From assembly GCA_002786025.1 (NCBI GenBank), contig NHNW01000004.1:620001-684000 (forward strand): a stretch of 64,000 bases of DNA, read 5' to 3'. Both the position numbers and the translations under genes were made by a program. This document shows, piece after piece, positions 45,940 through 57,100 of the stretch (position 1 is the first letter of the stretch; the number at the start of each line of letters is the position of its first letter). The notes beneath the pieces were generated by a model. That model saw only the letters and a program-made list of their open reading frames with translations. It searched no databases and had not been told where the DNA came from. Source of the stretch: Zasmidium citrigriseum. Lineage: Eukaryota; Ascomycota; Dothideomycetes; Mycosphaerellales; Mycosphaerellaceae.

Positions 45940-47172
45940 TTACGCACCTCCTTCTCGTTTTAATCGAGCCAGCGTCGCCCTGCCAGCGCTCGCGCTATTA
46001 CTCTTGCCGATCTCTGAGGTGATCCAGTCACCGATCCGACTGACCTCGTCCAAGTCCACGCCTGTTTGTGCGCCGAGGGAGTGTAGGAAGTACACTAGAT
46101 CTTCAGTTGCAACATTGCCAGTGGCACCAGGGCTGTATGGACATCCTCCCAGTCCACCCACTGCACTGTCGAATGTTCGAATGCCGTGCTCCAGAGATAC
46201 CATTGTATTGATCAACGCCTGACCAAAGGTATCGTGGAAGTGCAATGCAATATCTTCACTCCTGACACCAGCCTCTTTGAGGGTTTGCAGAAGCTTACGA
46301 GTTCTTGGTGCAGTTCCCATGCCTGTCGTGTCTGCAACGCTAATCTCGTCCGCGCCCATTTCAAGTAGAGATGCTGCCAGCTCGGCGACTCTGTGTGGAT
46401 CAACATCTGGTCCTTCGAATGGGCAGCCAAGTGCCACCGAGATGTATGCTCGGACGGGGTATCCAGCCTTCCGGCTCTCTGCCATCAGCGGCGCGAAACG
46501 GTCTAAGCTTTCCTGGATCGTGCAGTTTGTATTCTTCTTGCTGAATGTCTCCGTTGCCGCCATGAAGATTGACACTTCATGCATTTGGCCGCCATTGCCG
46601 GAGCTTTTGTTCATTGCTTCTGTACCCGAGGATGCTGATGGCATTGCATTAGGATCTTGGGAAGAGGTGTTCATTGCAGGCCCACTATCGTTTCCCGGTG
46701 AAGGCGGTGGTGTTGGATATCCGTTCGGTGCCGTGGGTGATGTGTTCATGACCTTTAAGTAGTTTTCCAAGCCTTTGCTATTGGGTAGCAGCCATTGGTA
46801 TGTCATTGCTTTTTGCGAGCGAGGTGGATTGGCAAGAATCGATGAGAGCACTTTGTCTGAAGCCGCCATCTGTCCTCATCAATACATATAACAACCCTAT
46901 TCCTTACTCCTTCTGCCTACCTGAGGGACCCATTTTGGATGTACAAAAGAGCCGGCTTCAATGGTATCCAGCCCTGTTGCTGCCAGCCTTCTTACCAGCT
47001 CGATCTTGGTCTCGGCCGGTATACTCGTCTTCTCGTTCTGCAGTCCATCTCTTGGGCCAACTTCTACTATGCGAACGTGGTCTGCCAATGCTCGTCGAGA
47101 GGTGGAGAAGGTTCGTGCGGAGACGGCGTTCCAGCAACGACTCGAGAGGAGGCGGGAGGATGAGAGAGACAT
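45940..47172 (-). CDS. hydroxymethylglutaryl-CoA lyase, mitochondrial
   Basis: Cleaves HMG-CoA to acetoacetate and acetyl-CoA in the last step of leucine degradation. Exons 46,921-47,172 and 45,940-46,869 with a 51-bp intron; 393 residues. The first 30 residues, rich in Ser and Arg with R-x-F-S-T-S-R-R, are a mitochondrial targeting peptide. Catalytic landmarks: V-G-P-R-D-G-L-Q-N-E (R41, D42), the metal-binding H-F-H-D-T-F-G-Q, and the loop G-L-G-G-C-P-Y-S-P-G-A-T-G-N-V-A-T-E-D with the reactive Cys. A Pro/Ser/Asn/Met-rich insertion of about 50 residues sits between L-E-N-Y-L and the H-E-V-S-I-F strand. I believe related filamentous fungi have a similar low-complexity insert. The protein ends E-G-G-A, so no peroxisomal PTS1. 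Confidence 0.92.
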
Positions 47173-47432
47173 GGTGGTGACGGTGAAAGTGAAGAAGACA
47201 ATGGCTTACATGTGAATAGGGCCCATCGCCGAATACAACTCACGTTGATAGTATACTGTCAACATGGGCATGCGAGCTTGAGGTCGTGATGTGTGGGGAG
47301 AGGTCAGGGTCATGTGAGAACGGAACGGGCTCCGACATCGGGTGAAGGCCTTCATTTCGTGGCCGTTGATATCGATTTCATGTCGTCGTCTAGAGCACAT
47401 CCAATCCAATCAACAACTTCTCTCTTCTTGGA

Positions 47433-47961
47433 CTACCGCTGTCCTTGAGAAGACGCCAATTCCTGCAGCATCTCCCTCGTTGCTCCCAGAGACTGTGAGT
47501 CGCCATACAAAGCGGCAATCAGAGAGCCATCGAGTTGTGGGAACTCTTCCTGCAAAGTCGCAACATCTCGATCAGTCTGGCTCTCCGGCTTATTGCGACT
47601 CATCTCGAACTGCTCCATAGCTTCTCGCTGCTCGCCACCTGCTTCTCGTCAGCTTTGCAGGTATGCCAGGTTTGGGGAACGGCTCACGCTCTGACTCCGG
47701 GACGAATTGCTGCTCATTGAAGGTGCCTGCTCGTCGTGGAGGCGCTCCAGGCGGCGCATCGTAGCCTTGTTGTGGTGGTGCATTATAGCCCTGCGGTGCC
47801 CCGTAACCTCCCGGCGCACCGTATTGCTGCTGCTGTGGCGGCGGCGGTTGTTGCTGATGTTGGCCGTGCTGAGAGACTTGATCTGCCCACGGGTTCGAGT
47901 TGGGCAGGCCTTGGTTCTGGTGGTCTTGAGCGCCTCCGCCGTAATAGCCTTGGTTCGACAT
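47433..47961 (-). CDS. CUE-like domain protein with Gln/Pro/Gly-rich N-terminus
   Basis: Exons 47,688-47,961 and 47,433-47,638 with a 49-bp intron; 159 residues. Residues 1-75 are a disordered Gln/Pro/Gly/Tyr-rich tract with repeated Y-G-A-P and Y-N-A-P-type units. Residues 80-110 are charged (R-E-A-M-E-Q-F-E-M). The C-terminus, D-V-A-T-L-Q-E-E-F-P-Q-L-D-G-S-L-I-A-A-L-Y-G-D followed by A-T-R-E-M-L-Q-E-L, has the shape of a CUE/UBA-like three-helix fold: L-x-x-x-F-P-x-L-D then a dileucine-type last helix. CUE domains bind ubiquitin; the M-F-P motif is here E-F-P. It lies upstream of the HMG-CoA lyase gene in the same direction and is divergent from the FMO gene across 370 bp. Confidence 0.75.
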
Positions 47962-48331
47962 TTTGACTGCGATTCTTGTAGGATTCTTGGATCGAATTTG
48001 GAGTTTTGAAGAGGAGTTGTTTGTTCTGAATGCCGCCTAGCTGTGGCTGAGAGACCACGTCAGATGATGCGGCCGATGGGGTCCGCAGCTCAGCTGGTTT
48101 TCTTGGAGCTTGCTCAGAGCAACGACCTCACCTCTTCTACAGTGGCCGAATATTGATGAGAAGGCCAACAGAGCAATACCACCAACGTGAAGAGATGTAC
48201 CCACTAACGTAGAGCTACATTTGACGTTCAGATTGGTCAACAGCTGAGCTCTAGACGACCAGGTAAGACACCAACAATTTAAGAACTTCTATCTCTTATT
48301 TCTTCTTACTCTCCCTGCAGTCAGAACAAAG
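47962..48331. promoter_or_regulatory. divergent promoter of CUE-like and FMO genes
   Basis: 370 bp between opposite start codons. A CT-rich leader (TCTTATTTCTTCTTACTCTC, 48,293-48,312) precedes the FMO ATG. No operator claimed. Confidence 0.4.
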
Positions 48332-50575
48332 ATGAAAAACGTCTGCATCGTCGGCGCTGGCCCAGCTGGTCTGGCTGGTGCGAAAGTTCTCCTAAAGACC
48401 AACAAATTCAATGTCACGATCTTCGAAAAGTCCCATCGGATAGGTGGCATATGGGCGTTGGACCCAGACTCAACCGCAGGATTCCTCAGCCCAGATACGC
48501 CTACGAACCTCTCGAAGTTTACCGTGGGATTCTCAGATCTGGACTGGAATTCTGTCGATCTCAAGGACTCATCGACGGTCAATGGCCACAATGGAGCCAC
48601 ACCGAAGATGAAAGCCCCCATGTTCCCCAGAGCCTGGCATGTCAACAGGTATCTGGAAGCTTACAAGGCCAAGAACATAGCTGATGGTGCCATTCGCTTC
48701 AAGCACGAAGTACTGAAAGCTGAGCATTTTCAAGGAGATGGCAAGCAAGGCTGGAAGATAACGACCAAGGACAACGAATCCCAACACACTACAACCGAAT
48801 TCGACTACCTAATGCTAGGCTCCGGCTTCTTCTCAACACCACGACCGCTCGAGAACAACGTCCCGAAAGCATCTCTAGCGAACATCAAAGCAGTCCACAG
48901 TTCGCAATTCCGAAAGCTGGAAGACCTATTCCCTAGTCCAGAAAACGCAGCTGGGAAGAATATCCTCGTCCTCGGTGGTGGTAATTCTGCAGGAGAGGCT
49001 GCGGCGGCTGTGGCACAGCAGCTTTCGAACGCTCAGTATGCTCCTGAAACGGGGAAGAGCGAGATGTACAAGGACTGCAAGATCGTACATGTTGCCGCAC
49101 GTCCGCTCTACGCTTTGCCTCCATATACCCCCGTTGGAGCAGAGAGCAAAACCTTCGTGCCGATCGACCTGAAACTGTACGATCTTTCAAGAAGGCCTGC
49201 AGGACCCGTCATTGGAAACGCTGGCCGTGTTACCAAGCCAGTGAAGGACATGATCCACAAAGCAATACAAGGAGCAGTTGGAGGGGATCAATCAGAACTC
49301 GGAGCTCCGGCTCTTGAGATCCCAGCGGACGAGCCTCGGTCGACAGTCTACGTCGCATTGAGCGAGTCCTATCCCGAATTCGTGCGAAGCGGTCTGATCG
49401 AAGTAATCGGTGGCCGAGTCGTAGCACTCAGCGACGAGGGCAGCAAAACCGCCACCGCAATGGTCAAAACCCCAAACCAAGACCAGGACCTCCGCATAGA
49501 AAACATCGGCGCAGTGCTCTACGCAACAGGCTACTCCCCAGCCACCGCAATCAACTTCCTCGACGACTCCGTGAAACAAGCCCTCCACTACGACCCCAAA
49601 AGTCTGCGCTTGCCATTGATCCTAGAAGGCTGGCAAACGACAACTCCAGAGATCCCTGAACTAGCTCTCCTGGGTTTCTACGAAGGACCTTATTGGCCCA
49701 TGATCGAGATGCAAGCAAGGTATACAGCTCAACGCTGGCTATCCGAAGGCGCATCCAAGTCGCTGCAATACGAGGAAACCGAGAAGCTGCTCGACCTGCG
49801 AAAGACGATGCAAGAAAAGGGGCTTGATGTTCCGCAGTATTGGTTTGGCGATTATGCAGGGTACATGGAGGAAGTGGCTGCTCATTTGAATCTGGAGAGG
49901 AATAATGGTCCTTTTGCACAAGATCGGGAGGGCTGTGTCTCCCCCGCAAGGTACTTGTCCGTGGACTCGGACAAGGAGTCCGCCCATGCTATCATGCAAG
50001 ATCTGTATGAGACTTGGCAAGACTGCACTCAGCATGGCAAGTATGTGGCAAGAGCGGCATTTCGAGCACTTCAAGGCAACTGGATCATCCGCCGGACTAT
50101 CGACAGCGTTCTGTCGAGCTTTCCTTCAGGGACTTTGGAGGGCGAAGCCAGCTTCCATCCACGAGCACCGACCAAAGACTCCAGTGGCCTATCCTTCGAC
50201 TTCGAGTACCTGTACATCGAATCCGGCGTCTTGTTCTTGTCGAACGGTGCATCTATGCCAGCGAAGAGACGCTACGTCTACCGCTACTCTGAAGAGCGGG
50301 ATCAATTAAGCGTCTGGTTTGTGAAGCCGGACTCTGACCTAGAAGTCGACTATCTCTTTCACAACCTGACCTTCGATCCTCCCTCAGAAGCTGAGAAGCA
50401 AGGTGCCTGCATCGCCAAAGCCGACCATCTCTGCGTCGAGGATATGTACACCACAGAGTATCGTCTGCCATTGCGAGGTATCTCTCTGCATGCTTTCCAG
50501 ACCAAACATAGCGTAAAAGGTCCGAGTAAAGACTATGTCGCCACGACGCAATACAGCCGACCAGTCAAGCGATAG
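48332..50575 (+). CDS. flavin-containing monooxygenase fused to a DUF6314 domain
   Basis: Single exon, 747 residues. The N-terminal part is an FMO-type oxygenase: V-C-I-V-G-A-G-P-A-G-L-A-G (FAD loop, residues 4-16), F-E-K-S-H-R-I-G-G-I-W, and the NADPH loop L-V-L-G-G-G-N-S-A-G-E (about 211-221), with A-T-G-Y near 395. The F-x-G-x-x-x-H motif is weak (V-H-S-S-Q-F region). From about residue 570 the sequence changes to a beta-rich domain: A-L-Q-G-N-W-I-I-R-R, G-T-L-E-G-E-A-S-F, E-S-G-V-L-F, R-R-Y-V-Y-R-Y, then W-F-V-K-P and Y-L-F-H-N-L-T-F. This is the pattern of DUF6314, a lipocalin-like barrel usually found as a stand-alone protein. Convergent with a Zn2Cys6 regulator, 12 bp apart. Substrate unknown; a small lipophilic ligand for the C-terminal barrel is speculation. 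Confidence 0.85.
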   Translation: MKNVCIVGAGPAGLAGAKVLLKTNKFNVTIFEKSHRIGGIWALDPDSTAGFLSPDTPTNLSKFTVGFSDLDWNSVDLKDSSTVNGHNGATPKMKAPMFPRAWHVNRYLEAYKAKNIADGAIRFKHEVLKAEHFQGDGKQGWKITTKDNESQHTTTEFDYLMLGSGFFSTPRPLENNVPKASLANIKAVHSSQFRKLEDLFPSPENAAGKNILVLGGGNSAGEAAAAVAQQLSNAQYAPETGKSEMYKDCKIVHVAARPLYALPPYTPVGAESKTFVPIDLKLYDLSRRPAGPVIGNAGRVTKPVKDMIHKAIQGAVGGDQSELGAPALEIPADEPRSTVYVALSESYPEFVRSGLIEVIGGRVVALSDEGSKTATAMVKTPNQDQDLRIENIGAVLYATGYSPATAINFLDDSVKQALHYDPKSLRLPLILEGWQTTTPEIPELALLGFYEGPYWPMIEMQARYTAQRWLSEGASKSLQYEETEKLLDLRKTMQEKGLDVPQYWFGDYAGYMEEVAAHLNLERNNGPFAQDREGCVSPARYLSVDSDKESAHAIMQDLYETWQDCTQHGKYVARAAFRALQGNWIIRRTIDSVLSSFPSGTLEGEASFHPRAPTKDSSGLSFDFEYLYIESGVLFLSNGASMPAKRRYVYRYSEERDQLSVWFVKPDSDLEVDYLFHNLTFDPPSEAEKQGACIAKADHLCVEDMYTTEYRLPLRGISLHAFQTKHSVKGPSKDYVATTQYSRPVKR

Positions 50576-50587
50576 GACTGCTGCCTT

Positions 50588-52808
50588 CTACTCCGGCTGT
50601 CCGAATTCGGAGAATGGGAATGCATCCAGGCTCAGCCAGAGATCCGGGTCGAGCGGGAAGTCGGTGGCAAAGGCATCCATCGTATCAATGAGATTATCCG
50701 TGGCATTAGCAACCAGCGAGTCCGACGTCGCGATGGGGTCTGTCGAGATCCCGTAGCTCGAAGCACCGTTACTAGGAGCCTCGAGAATGGCGTTCAAATG
50801 CGGCGGTCGTTGGCTTGGTTTGCTATTCGTCCGCTCCACTTCCTCTCGTAACTCCTCTAGAACAATGCTGTAATGCAGACTCGGAGCGTTGGCTTGGGAT
50901 GCTTCGCTGAGATGATGCTGGACGGTATCCGCAAGCCGGACTAGCTCGTCATCCTTGATGGTTTTCAGGGGTGGGAGACGGTTGTGTTTTCGCAGGATGA
51001 CCCATACCCAGACGATTGATAGGGCGTTGAAGCAGACGAATTGCGTGTACCAGAAGGCTTGGAAGATGTGCTGGCCAAGTCCGGCAGCCAGCGTGGCGTC
51101 CAGCGTGGCTTTTGCTGCTGATAAGCAGGTATCGACTTGGGATTCCTTTAATGCGACCTGCCTGGTGTCGAGCAAAAGACTTGGTCGATTGATCAGCATC
51201 TGGGCATGACAGTGTGCAAGCTGCAAAACAGTAATCTGCCGCCGGAAAATGGGAATCAGACTTGACGGGTGTATTGCTCCGGACAAGACCACAGGCAAGG
51301 AAGTATGCCAGGCTGCAGTTTCTGCGTTGAGTTTCGCTGCTGTCTCCAGCTTCTGCGAATTGGGCTTTCGCTGGACGGAGTATTGCTCACGAGCTGCCTT
51401 CTTAACGATGCGAGTGATCTGCGCGTGCAAGATCGATGCTTTGATAATGCTGTCTCTTGGCAGCCCTTCGGCAACAACACCATTTGCGTTCAGGTCTTCG
51501 TCATCAATCGCGTCAGGCAGCTGCTGATCGACATCGTCAAGGTGTATCATAGGTGGTCGACCTACAATAACTCCCATATAAGTATCAAGAGTTGATACAG
51601 CCCAGAATGTACGTTTTCGGCATTCCTTGATTATGGGATCAAGCTGGGTTGATGCTCCTACAGTGGCTCTATGCAGTCCCAGTGCCATTGCAAGCTGCAC
51701 GGTCGTTCCAAATTTATACCACGCCTGGTTTGGTCGAGAAGTATGGAGCAAGAAGAGACAACTTGCTACTCTCGCCTGCACCGACTCCAGTCTAGGTCTG
51801 CCGGTCTCTGCTCCGAGTTTGACCTGGGCCGATTGGAAGTATCGTTCGCTCTCACGCCAGGAATGTTCGTCCGGGTCCAGTATCATCTTGTCCATCCCCA
51901 CATTGAAAAATCGGGCCGTGGCAAGCACCATGAGCACCACTGCCTGCCGAGCAGGGGCCAGAGCAGTCCGATCATGGTCCGTTTCCTCCATCTGATGATA
52001 CTGCTCGAGCCATTGGGCAATGGTCTGCTTGTGCAAGAACCTATACGTGGGCATCGCCAGATCAAAATAGTGATTGGAGAGCATGGAGCTCGTTGGTCTC
52101 GGCGGCAACTGAAACTCATTGAGAATCACCTGAGGTACCTGGCGGTCCCCAAAGGCCCAGATAGGCTCAGTCTGACTCAGGTCCTCTGTAGGCCCGCCCC
52201 CTACGATATCCGCTCGCGTACCATCCTGCTCGAATCGTTTCCAGGCTCGACGGAGAAAGGTATAGGGGGATGTCGGACCTAAGTATTGCCCGGCAAAGGT
52301 GGATGTACCCTCAGGAGAGGCAGCCCTCGACGTCCTGGACTCGGTGCCATTGTTGATCGGTGCCAGGACACTTTGGACTGGAGTTGGATTGCTCGGCGGA
52401 GGCAATGACCCGCTCTCAGCCCTCAGGTGAGCAGCGGGCGTCGGTTGAACAAGCCTGCCTCTCGTGTAGGTGGCATTGTACGTGCATGTCGAACCCGTAG
52501 AATGACAGGCAGTACATGGCAACTCCCCTGTGCAACGTCGCTTCCTGCCGATTCGTTAGAAAACAACTCTGTACAAGCCAAATGGTGCCTTTCCATCAGA
52601 TATGCTAGGTATGGCTCACCTTGACTTGCAATTGTCACAAGCTGTAGTAGGACGATTAGCAGGACGAGGCATGGTTCATGGGTATTTGCATCTTCTTACC
52701 TCTGGTCACTTTTTGACGCTTAATGCTTCGTCCTGGAGATCCGGTTAGGCCATCGGTCGGAGAATCGTGAAGTTTTGGCGTCTTTGACGCTGGTGGGCTG
52801 GTCTCCAT
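50588..52808 (-). CDS. Zn2Cys6 transcription factor with fungal-specific TF domain
   Basis: Three exons, 52,700-52,808, 52,620-52,641 (22 nt) and 50,588-52,544, introns of 58 and 75 bp; 695 residues. The tiny second exon carries A-C-D-N-C-K-S-R, so the zinc cluster is assembled from three exons: C38, C41, C48, C54, C57, C64, preceded by the basic K-R-Q-K-V-T-R. An ATG inside intron 1 (52,672) could be mistaken for the start. The fungal_trans region spans about 190-480, with W-Y-K-F-G-T-T-V-Q-L-A-M-A-L-G-L-H-R, K-E-C-R-K-R-T-F-W-A-V-S-T-L-D-T-Y and G-R-P-P-M-I-H-L-D-D-V-D, the classical motif of this domain. The C-terminus is acidic and rich in Asp/Phe/Leu, suitable for activation. Ends 12 bp from the FMO stop codon. 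Confidence 0.9.
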
Positions 52809-53170
52809 TCCGTGTGCTGCGGCGGAAAAGAGTCCAGAGGTGAGTTGGATATCCGTGGGTAGTGGTAGTGGTCCTGGCAGAGGCGGGGCTTGGGGCGGGC
52901 CTCTTGGACCTACTCGTCTCTCTTCACATCTCTATACAGATGAAGTCTGTCACTGTAGCACCACAGCAATTGCAAGACTTTGCACTATGGTAAGTGATGG
53001 AATTGTCATCGAGTGTTACGACTCCTCTTCTTCCTTCCGCATGATCTCGGCTGGTCGGGCGTTTCCGCGCTGCTTCAATTTCCCGCGGCACTTCATTGAA
53101 CCTTTAAACCTGTCAACACATAACAACCCCTCTCTGCATTCGATCTTGCGCCCATCGATCGCTCTACGCC
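52809..53170. promoter_or_regulatory. divergent promoter of the Zn2Cys6 and FAM192A genes
   Basis: 362 bp between head-to-head starts; a G-rich tract lies near 52,855-52,905. No defined site. Confidence 0.4.
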
Positions 53171-53922
53171 ATGTCGCGCTTCGTATCCGGCGGCACAAAC
53201 GACGAGCCCGTCGAGCGCGACGAAGCCTGGCTAAAAGCCCAGCAAGAGATCGAAGCAAGAGCGCGGGAAAAGGCGGATTTAGCCAAACAGCAAGGCGGAT
53301 CCAGCAGTCTCGACGAGACACTCCAAGCCAACAAAGGTGACTCCTAGGCTTACAACATGGTATTGTCAGACGTACACGACTGACGGGTCAGGTTGAACCG
53401 TAAGCCAAAAAGCAAGAGGAATTCGAAGAGAGCATCCGCCTGAAGAACCAATTCCGCGCGCTGGATGATGATGAAGTGGAATTTCTGGATTCGGTGCTGG
53501 AGACTTCGAGGGCTAAGGAGGCGGCTGTGAGGAAGCAGACGGCGGAGGAGCTGGATGCTTTTCGGAGGCAGCAGGAAGAGGCTGAGAAGGCGGCGAAGGG
53601 AACTGGGGAGGAGAATGCTCCTGAGACGGGGGAGAGTACGAGCTGGGCGGTGGGCAAGAAGAGGAAGAAGGGACGAGAAGCTCTGCTCGGTGGTGTGAAG
53701 CTGCGCAAGGCATCTTCTGGCGAGAGGGCACCTACCGCGACTGAGCGGGACTCTGCTGGCTCCAAATCCCCACCGAAGAGGGAGCCGGAGAAGGTCGTTG
53801 AGGGTGCAGACACCAGCAAACCTGATGCTTCCATTGCTGCTGCAAAGACAGCAACTCCCTCCGCGTCGCCTCCTGCAGTTGGACTTGGACTCGCCGCTTA
53901 CTCTTCAGACGAAGACGATTGA
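53171..53922 (+). CDS. FAM192A/Fyv6 (NIP30) family protein
   Basis: Exons 53,171-53,336 and 53,405-53,922, 68-bp intron; 227 residues. An in-frame TAA at 53,400-53,402 requires the intron to end at TAAG (53,404), and joining there restores the family motif. Seen: M-S-R-F-V-S-G-G near the start, E-A-W-L-K-A-Q-Q, then K-K-Q-E-E-F-E-E-S-I-R-L-K-N-Q-F-R-A-L-D-D-D-E-V-E-F-L-D, the FAM192A_Fyv6_N signature, followed by a long helix and a disordered Lys/Ser tail ending in acidic S-S-D-E-D-D. Yeast Fyv6 is a second-step splicing factor and human FAM192A (PIP30) binds the proteasome activator PA28-gamma; nuclear function is likely here. Confidence 0.88.
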
Positions 53923-54142
53923 ACGCGGCACTTGGCTCGCATCGACTTCGACCAGAAGGGCCCGGCAATGAAGAAAGAGGGTAACAGCGCAGATTGGCTG
54001 ACGACTCGTCCATGAGACTATGACTTGCCGTCACACGAAGAGGCCTGGGTATACTGGAGATCAAGTCCCACGTGATTGATGCTCAGAGCCATGAAACATT
54101 AAGCTACGTCGAAGTCGTCTAGATGACCTTCTCATATTGCCC

Positions 54143-57100
54143 TCAAGCTTCCGATGCTCGATTCTTTACATGCTGTTCGGCCGCCTCCTTCTTTTCCGTC
54201 AAAATTGCATGAAGTGTGCCATTGTCCTGCGACCATTTTGCGAGTGTGAGGGCGCCGTCCATCCAGCGCGAAGCCTCCTGCTCGTTCTGTTCCTCAACTA
54301 GAACATCGATTGCACGATTGAAGCTCGCTGTAGCAAGCCACTGCAGCTCAAACTCAGGGTAATGGTCTTGCTTCCCTCGAAAGCCGTTCTCGGCCATGGT
54401 GGCTGCTTGTTGAAGAAGTCGAAAGGAGAAGTTGCCCTCCACGTGGTTCAGACACAACGTGAACGTAAACCTGACCCACCGTGCGACGTTGGCGATTTCC
54501 TTCTGCTTCTTCCAGGTGTCGTTGATGATTCGTTGCAGAACCTGGACAATCATTTCGGAGTGAGACTCCTTCGAAGACCCATCCAACTGCTCGTGCATGA
54601 TGATAAGCAGATCGGCCAGTGAGTCCCATCGCTCTGTTGGCCGGACATCGAGGCACTCGCGAAGAGTATCGTTGAGCCTGTCCCACTGTTGTAAATGCAG
54701 GATACATTCGATTTCGAACTTAAGCATCGCAAACTCTCGTGCTGATGCCTCCTGGCCTGATTTCTTGCTGCCGCTCGTTGTCAACAGCGATTTGTATTTC
54801 GCGATGCGTTCCTCGGCGTGTAGGAAGCATTGTGTCGTGTTCTCGGATCCCACTTCTCCTGATCTGCCCATGACGATCAGGGCAGTTGTGGCGAGGAATG
54901 CGCATATCAACCTTCGCTGTCCTACGCCGGCCTCGATCTCCTTGGGATAGTTATCCAGAAACGACATGCATGCATCCAGGATCCGAAGTGTGTAGTTAGG
55001 GTGCATCTCCTTGCAATGTCGGACAGCAAAATTGTAGCTGTTCTTGCTCCACCATTGGATCTCCTCCATCCACTGTGCCTTAGTAAGTTGCCGTAGCTCG
55101 TCGAGATGTTGCGAAGCGGTCTCGAATATGTTGGCAGCTTGCTCCGCCATATCGTCAACGCTGTGGTTTTGATCGCCAGTCTGTGATACGACAAGACGAG
55201 CAGTGCAGCGCAGAACGGCCGGCATGTGACTCCCCAACGGCTTCTGACTCAGTACGGCCTGGAGTGCGGCGAGTGTCATGTAGTCCAGGCCAGATTGCTG
55301 TGCTTCCAAGACGCAAGCATACAGCACGGTCGGATCCTTGCTAGCGGTCTTGATAATGACTCGAAGACTTTCCATGGCGAAGTCTTCATCTTTGGAGAGC
55401 AGTGCGGTTTTGAAGGCAAGGAATCGGGAGGGGCTGTCGTTTCTCGCATTCTCGGGCATTTGGAAGAACGCTTCTCGGGCAGCGGTAGGGTTGCCTTCAT
55501 CGAGTGCAATGCACATGATTTTCCTGTCGTGTCTTAGTACAACTCTACCAAGCCTGGAAAGCAGATCTTACCTGCCAATGCGCGCCTTGTTGATGTACCC
55601 AGCATTGTCGAACAACGGGTGTCGTAGTAGATGGCACCACCCCACCGCACCAGCAAGCTCACTTTGCCCACTCGCTTTCCACAGAAGTGTCTGTGCCGCA
55701 TGTGTCGCTTTGGGAGAGAAGGCAGAACCGAGAGAAGCACTGATGGTGCTGAAGAGGTCTTGTAGATCGTCGAAGGACCAAGCAGGGGCAAAGTCTGGCT
55801 GTCTCGTGTGAAACAATATGTAGGCGACGGTGGCTTTCTCCAGCCAGGCTCGAGTCACATTCATGTCCTCTTGAGTGGTTTCACTGTTGGGAAGGAGTCG
55901 AGTGCAAATGAAAGCTCTGAGTGCTTGCATTGCCGTGGCGCAAGACTTTTCACTTGCCTTTCGCAACGTCTTCATTATCCTGCCAACTTGTCAATACTCA
56001 TGAAACTCCCCATGGCCCACAGCATGAAGAACTGACATCTTGAAGTTGGCTTCAGTCAGCACAGACAGTCTGACTATCTGTGAGAGTGTTTGTGCCATCT
56101 GATCGGCATCCACACGGTGCTCAGTTGCGAGTACTCGGAACTTGAGCATTGGAATCGTGAGTCGGTTGCTAAGGCCATGAGTCTGCTCAAGTTTGCTTGC
56201 GATCTCCCAGGCGCGCTTGTGGTGGATTGGCTGATCAGACGAGAGCAAGATGTCCGCTAGGATGGGTAAGCCACTGTCTTTCCGAAGTATTGTTGGGAGA
56301 CTCACCGAAAGAAACGCCAATGCTCAATCGCAATTCAGCTCCTTCTTGAGTAATCCAATCTGGGTCCATCTGGTCCCAGATCCCAAAAGAACGCTCAAAC
56401 CACTTCACTGCGTCACTTTGTTTCTTGAGCTTGGAGAACGATCTTGCTATCTCGTAGAAGAGGTCGGCGGCCTTCACTTGAAGATTGCTTGTGGGCGATA
56501 TACCGGAAAGGGTGACTTTGGAATAATGGTGATCGGCAAGGTCTATCCGACCTGACTTCCATGCGTGAAGAAGGCGCAAGAGGTGAAATTCGCTGGTGAG
56601 GGCCTTGATAATCGACTCAAAGTTCTGGTGATGTGCGATCGAATCGTCCGTCATGTCCATCAGCGCATCCTCATCTTGTTCGGTGGTTGTGTATGGCGAG
56701 CATGTTTCGAGAACCTTCATTGCGAGTGGCAGCTCATCTTTATCCAAGCAAAGTCGAGCTGCTCTAAGAGCTATTGTGAGTGTTCGTGCCTGAAGCTCCT
56801 CGTTCTTGCTCTTTGAAGCTCGCGAGGCGTGGGCATAGGCGGCGTCAAGAAGTAAGAAGGAGAATACACGCACGAGGACGCCATGTCGAACTGGATCAGT
56901 CGCCTTCGGGCGAGGGTCTCGCTGAGTCTCGTTGATTAGACCAGCAGACACATTCCAGAGATTCGTCCCCAATGTATCAAGCGCTCGGGCCCGGTTTGCG
57001 GATATGGTGTGCGAAAGCGGTAGGGACTTGGTGTGCTTGTCCAGCTCACGCGATGTCTCTGCGGACACGGGCTGACGATTGTTCACAAGGTCGTAAAGCC

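Noticed and set aside
53337..53404. Frameshift or stop in the FAM192A gene
   Set aside because: The TAA lies inside an intron that ends at TAAG; splicing restores the family motif.
55980..56036. 18-bp intron between SPO22 exons 3 and 4
   Set aside because: Too short for a spliceosomal intron; a 57-bp intron with a GTCAGT donor joins the same exons in phase.
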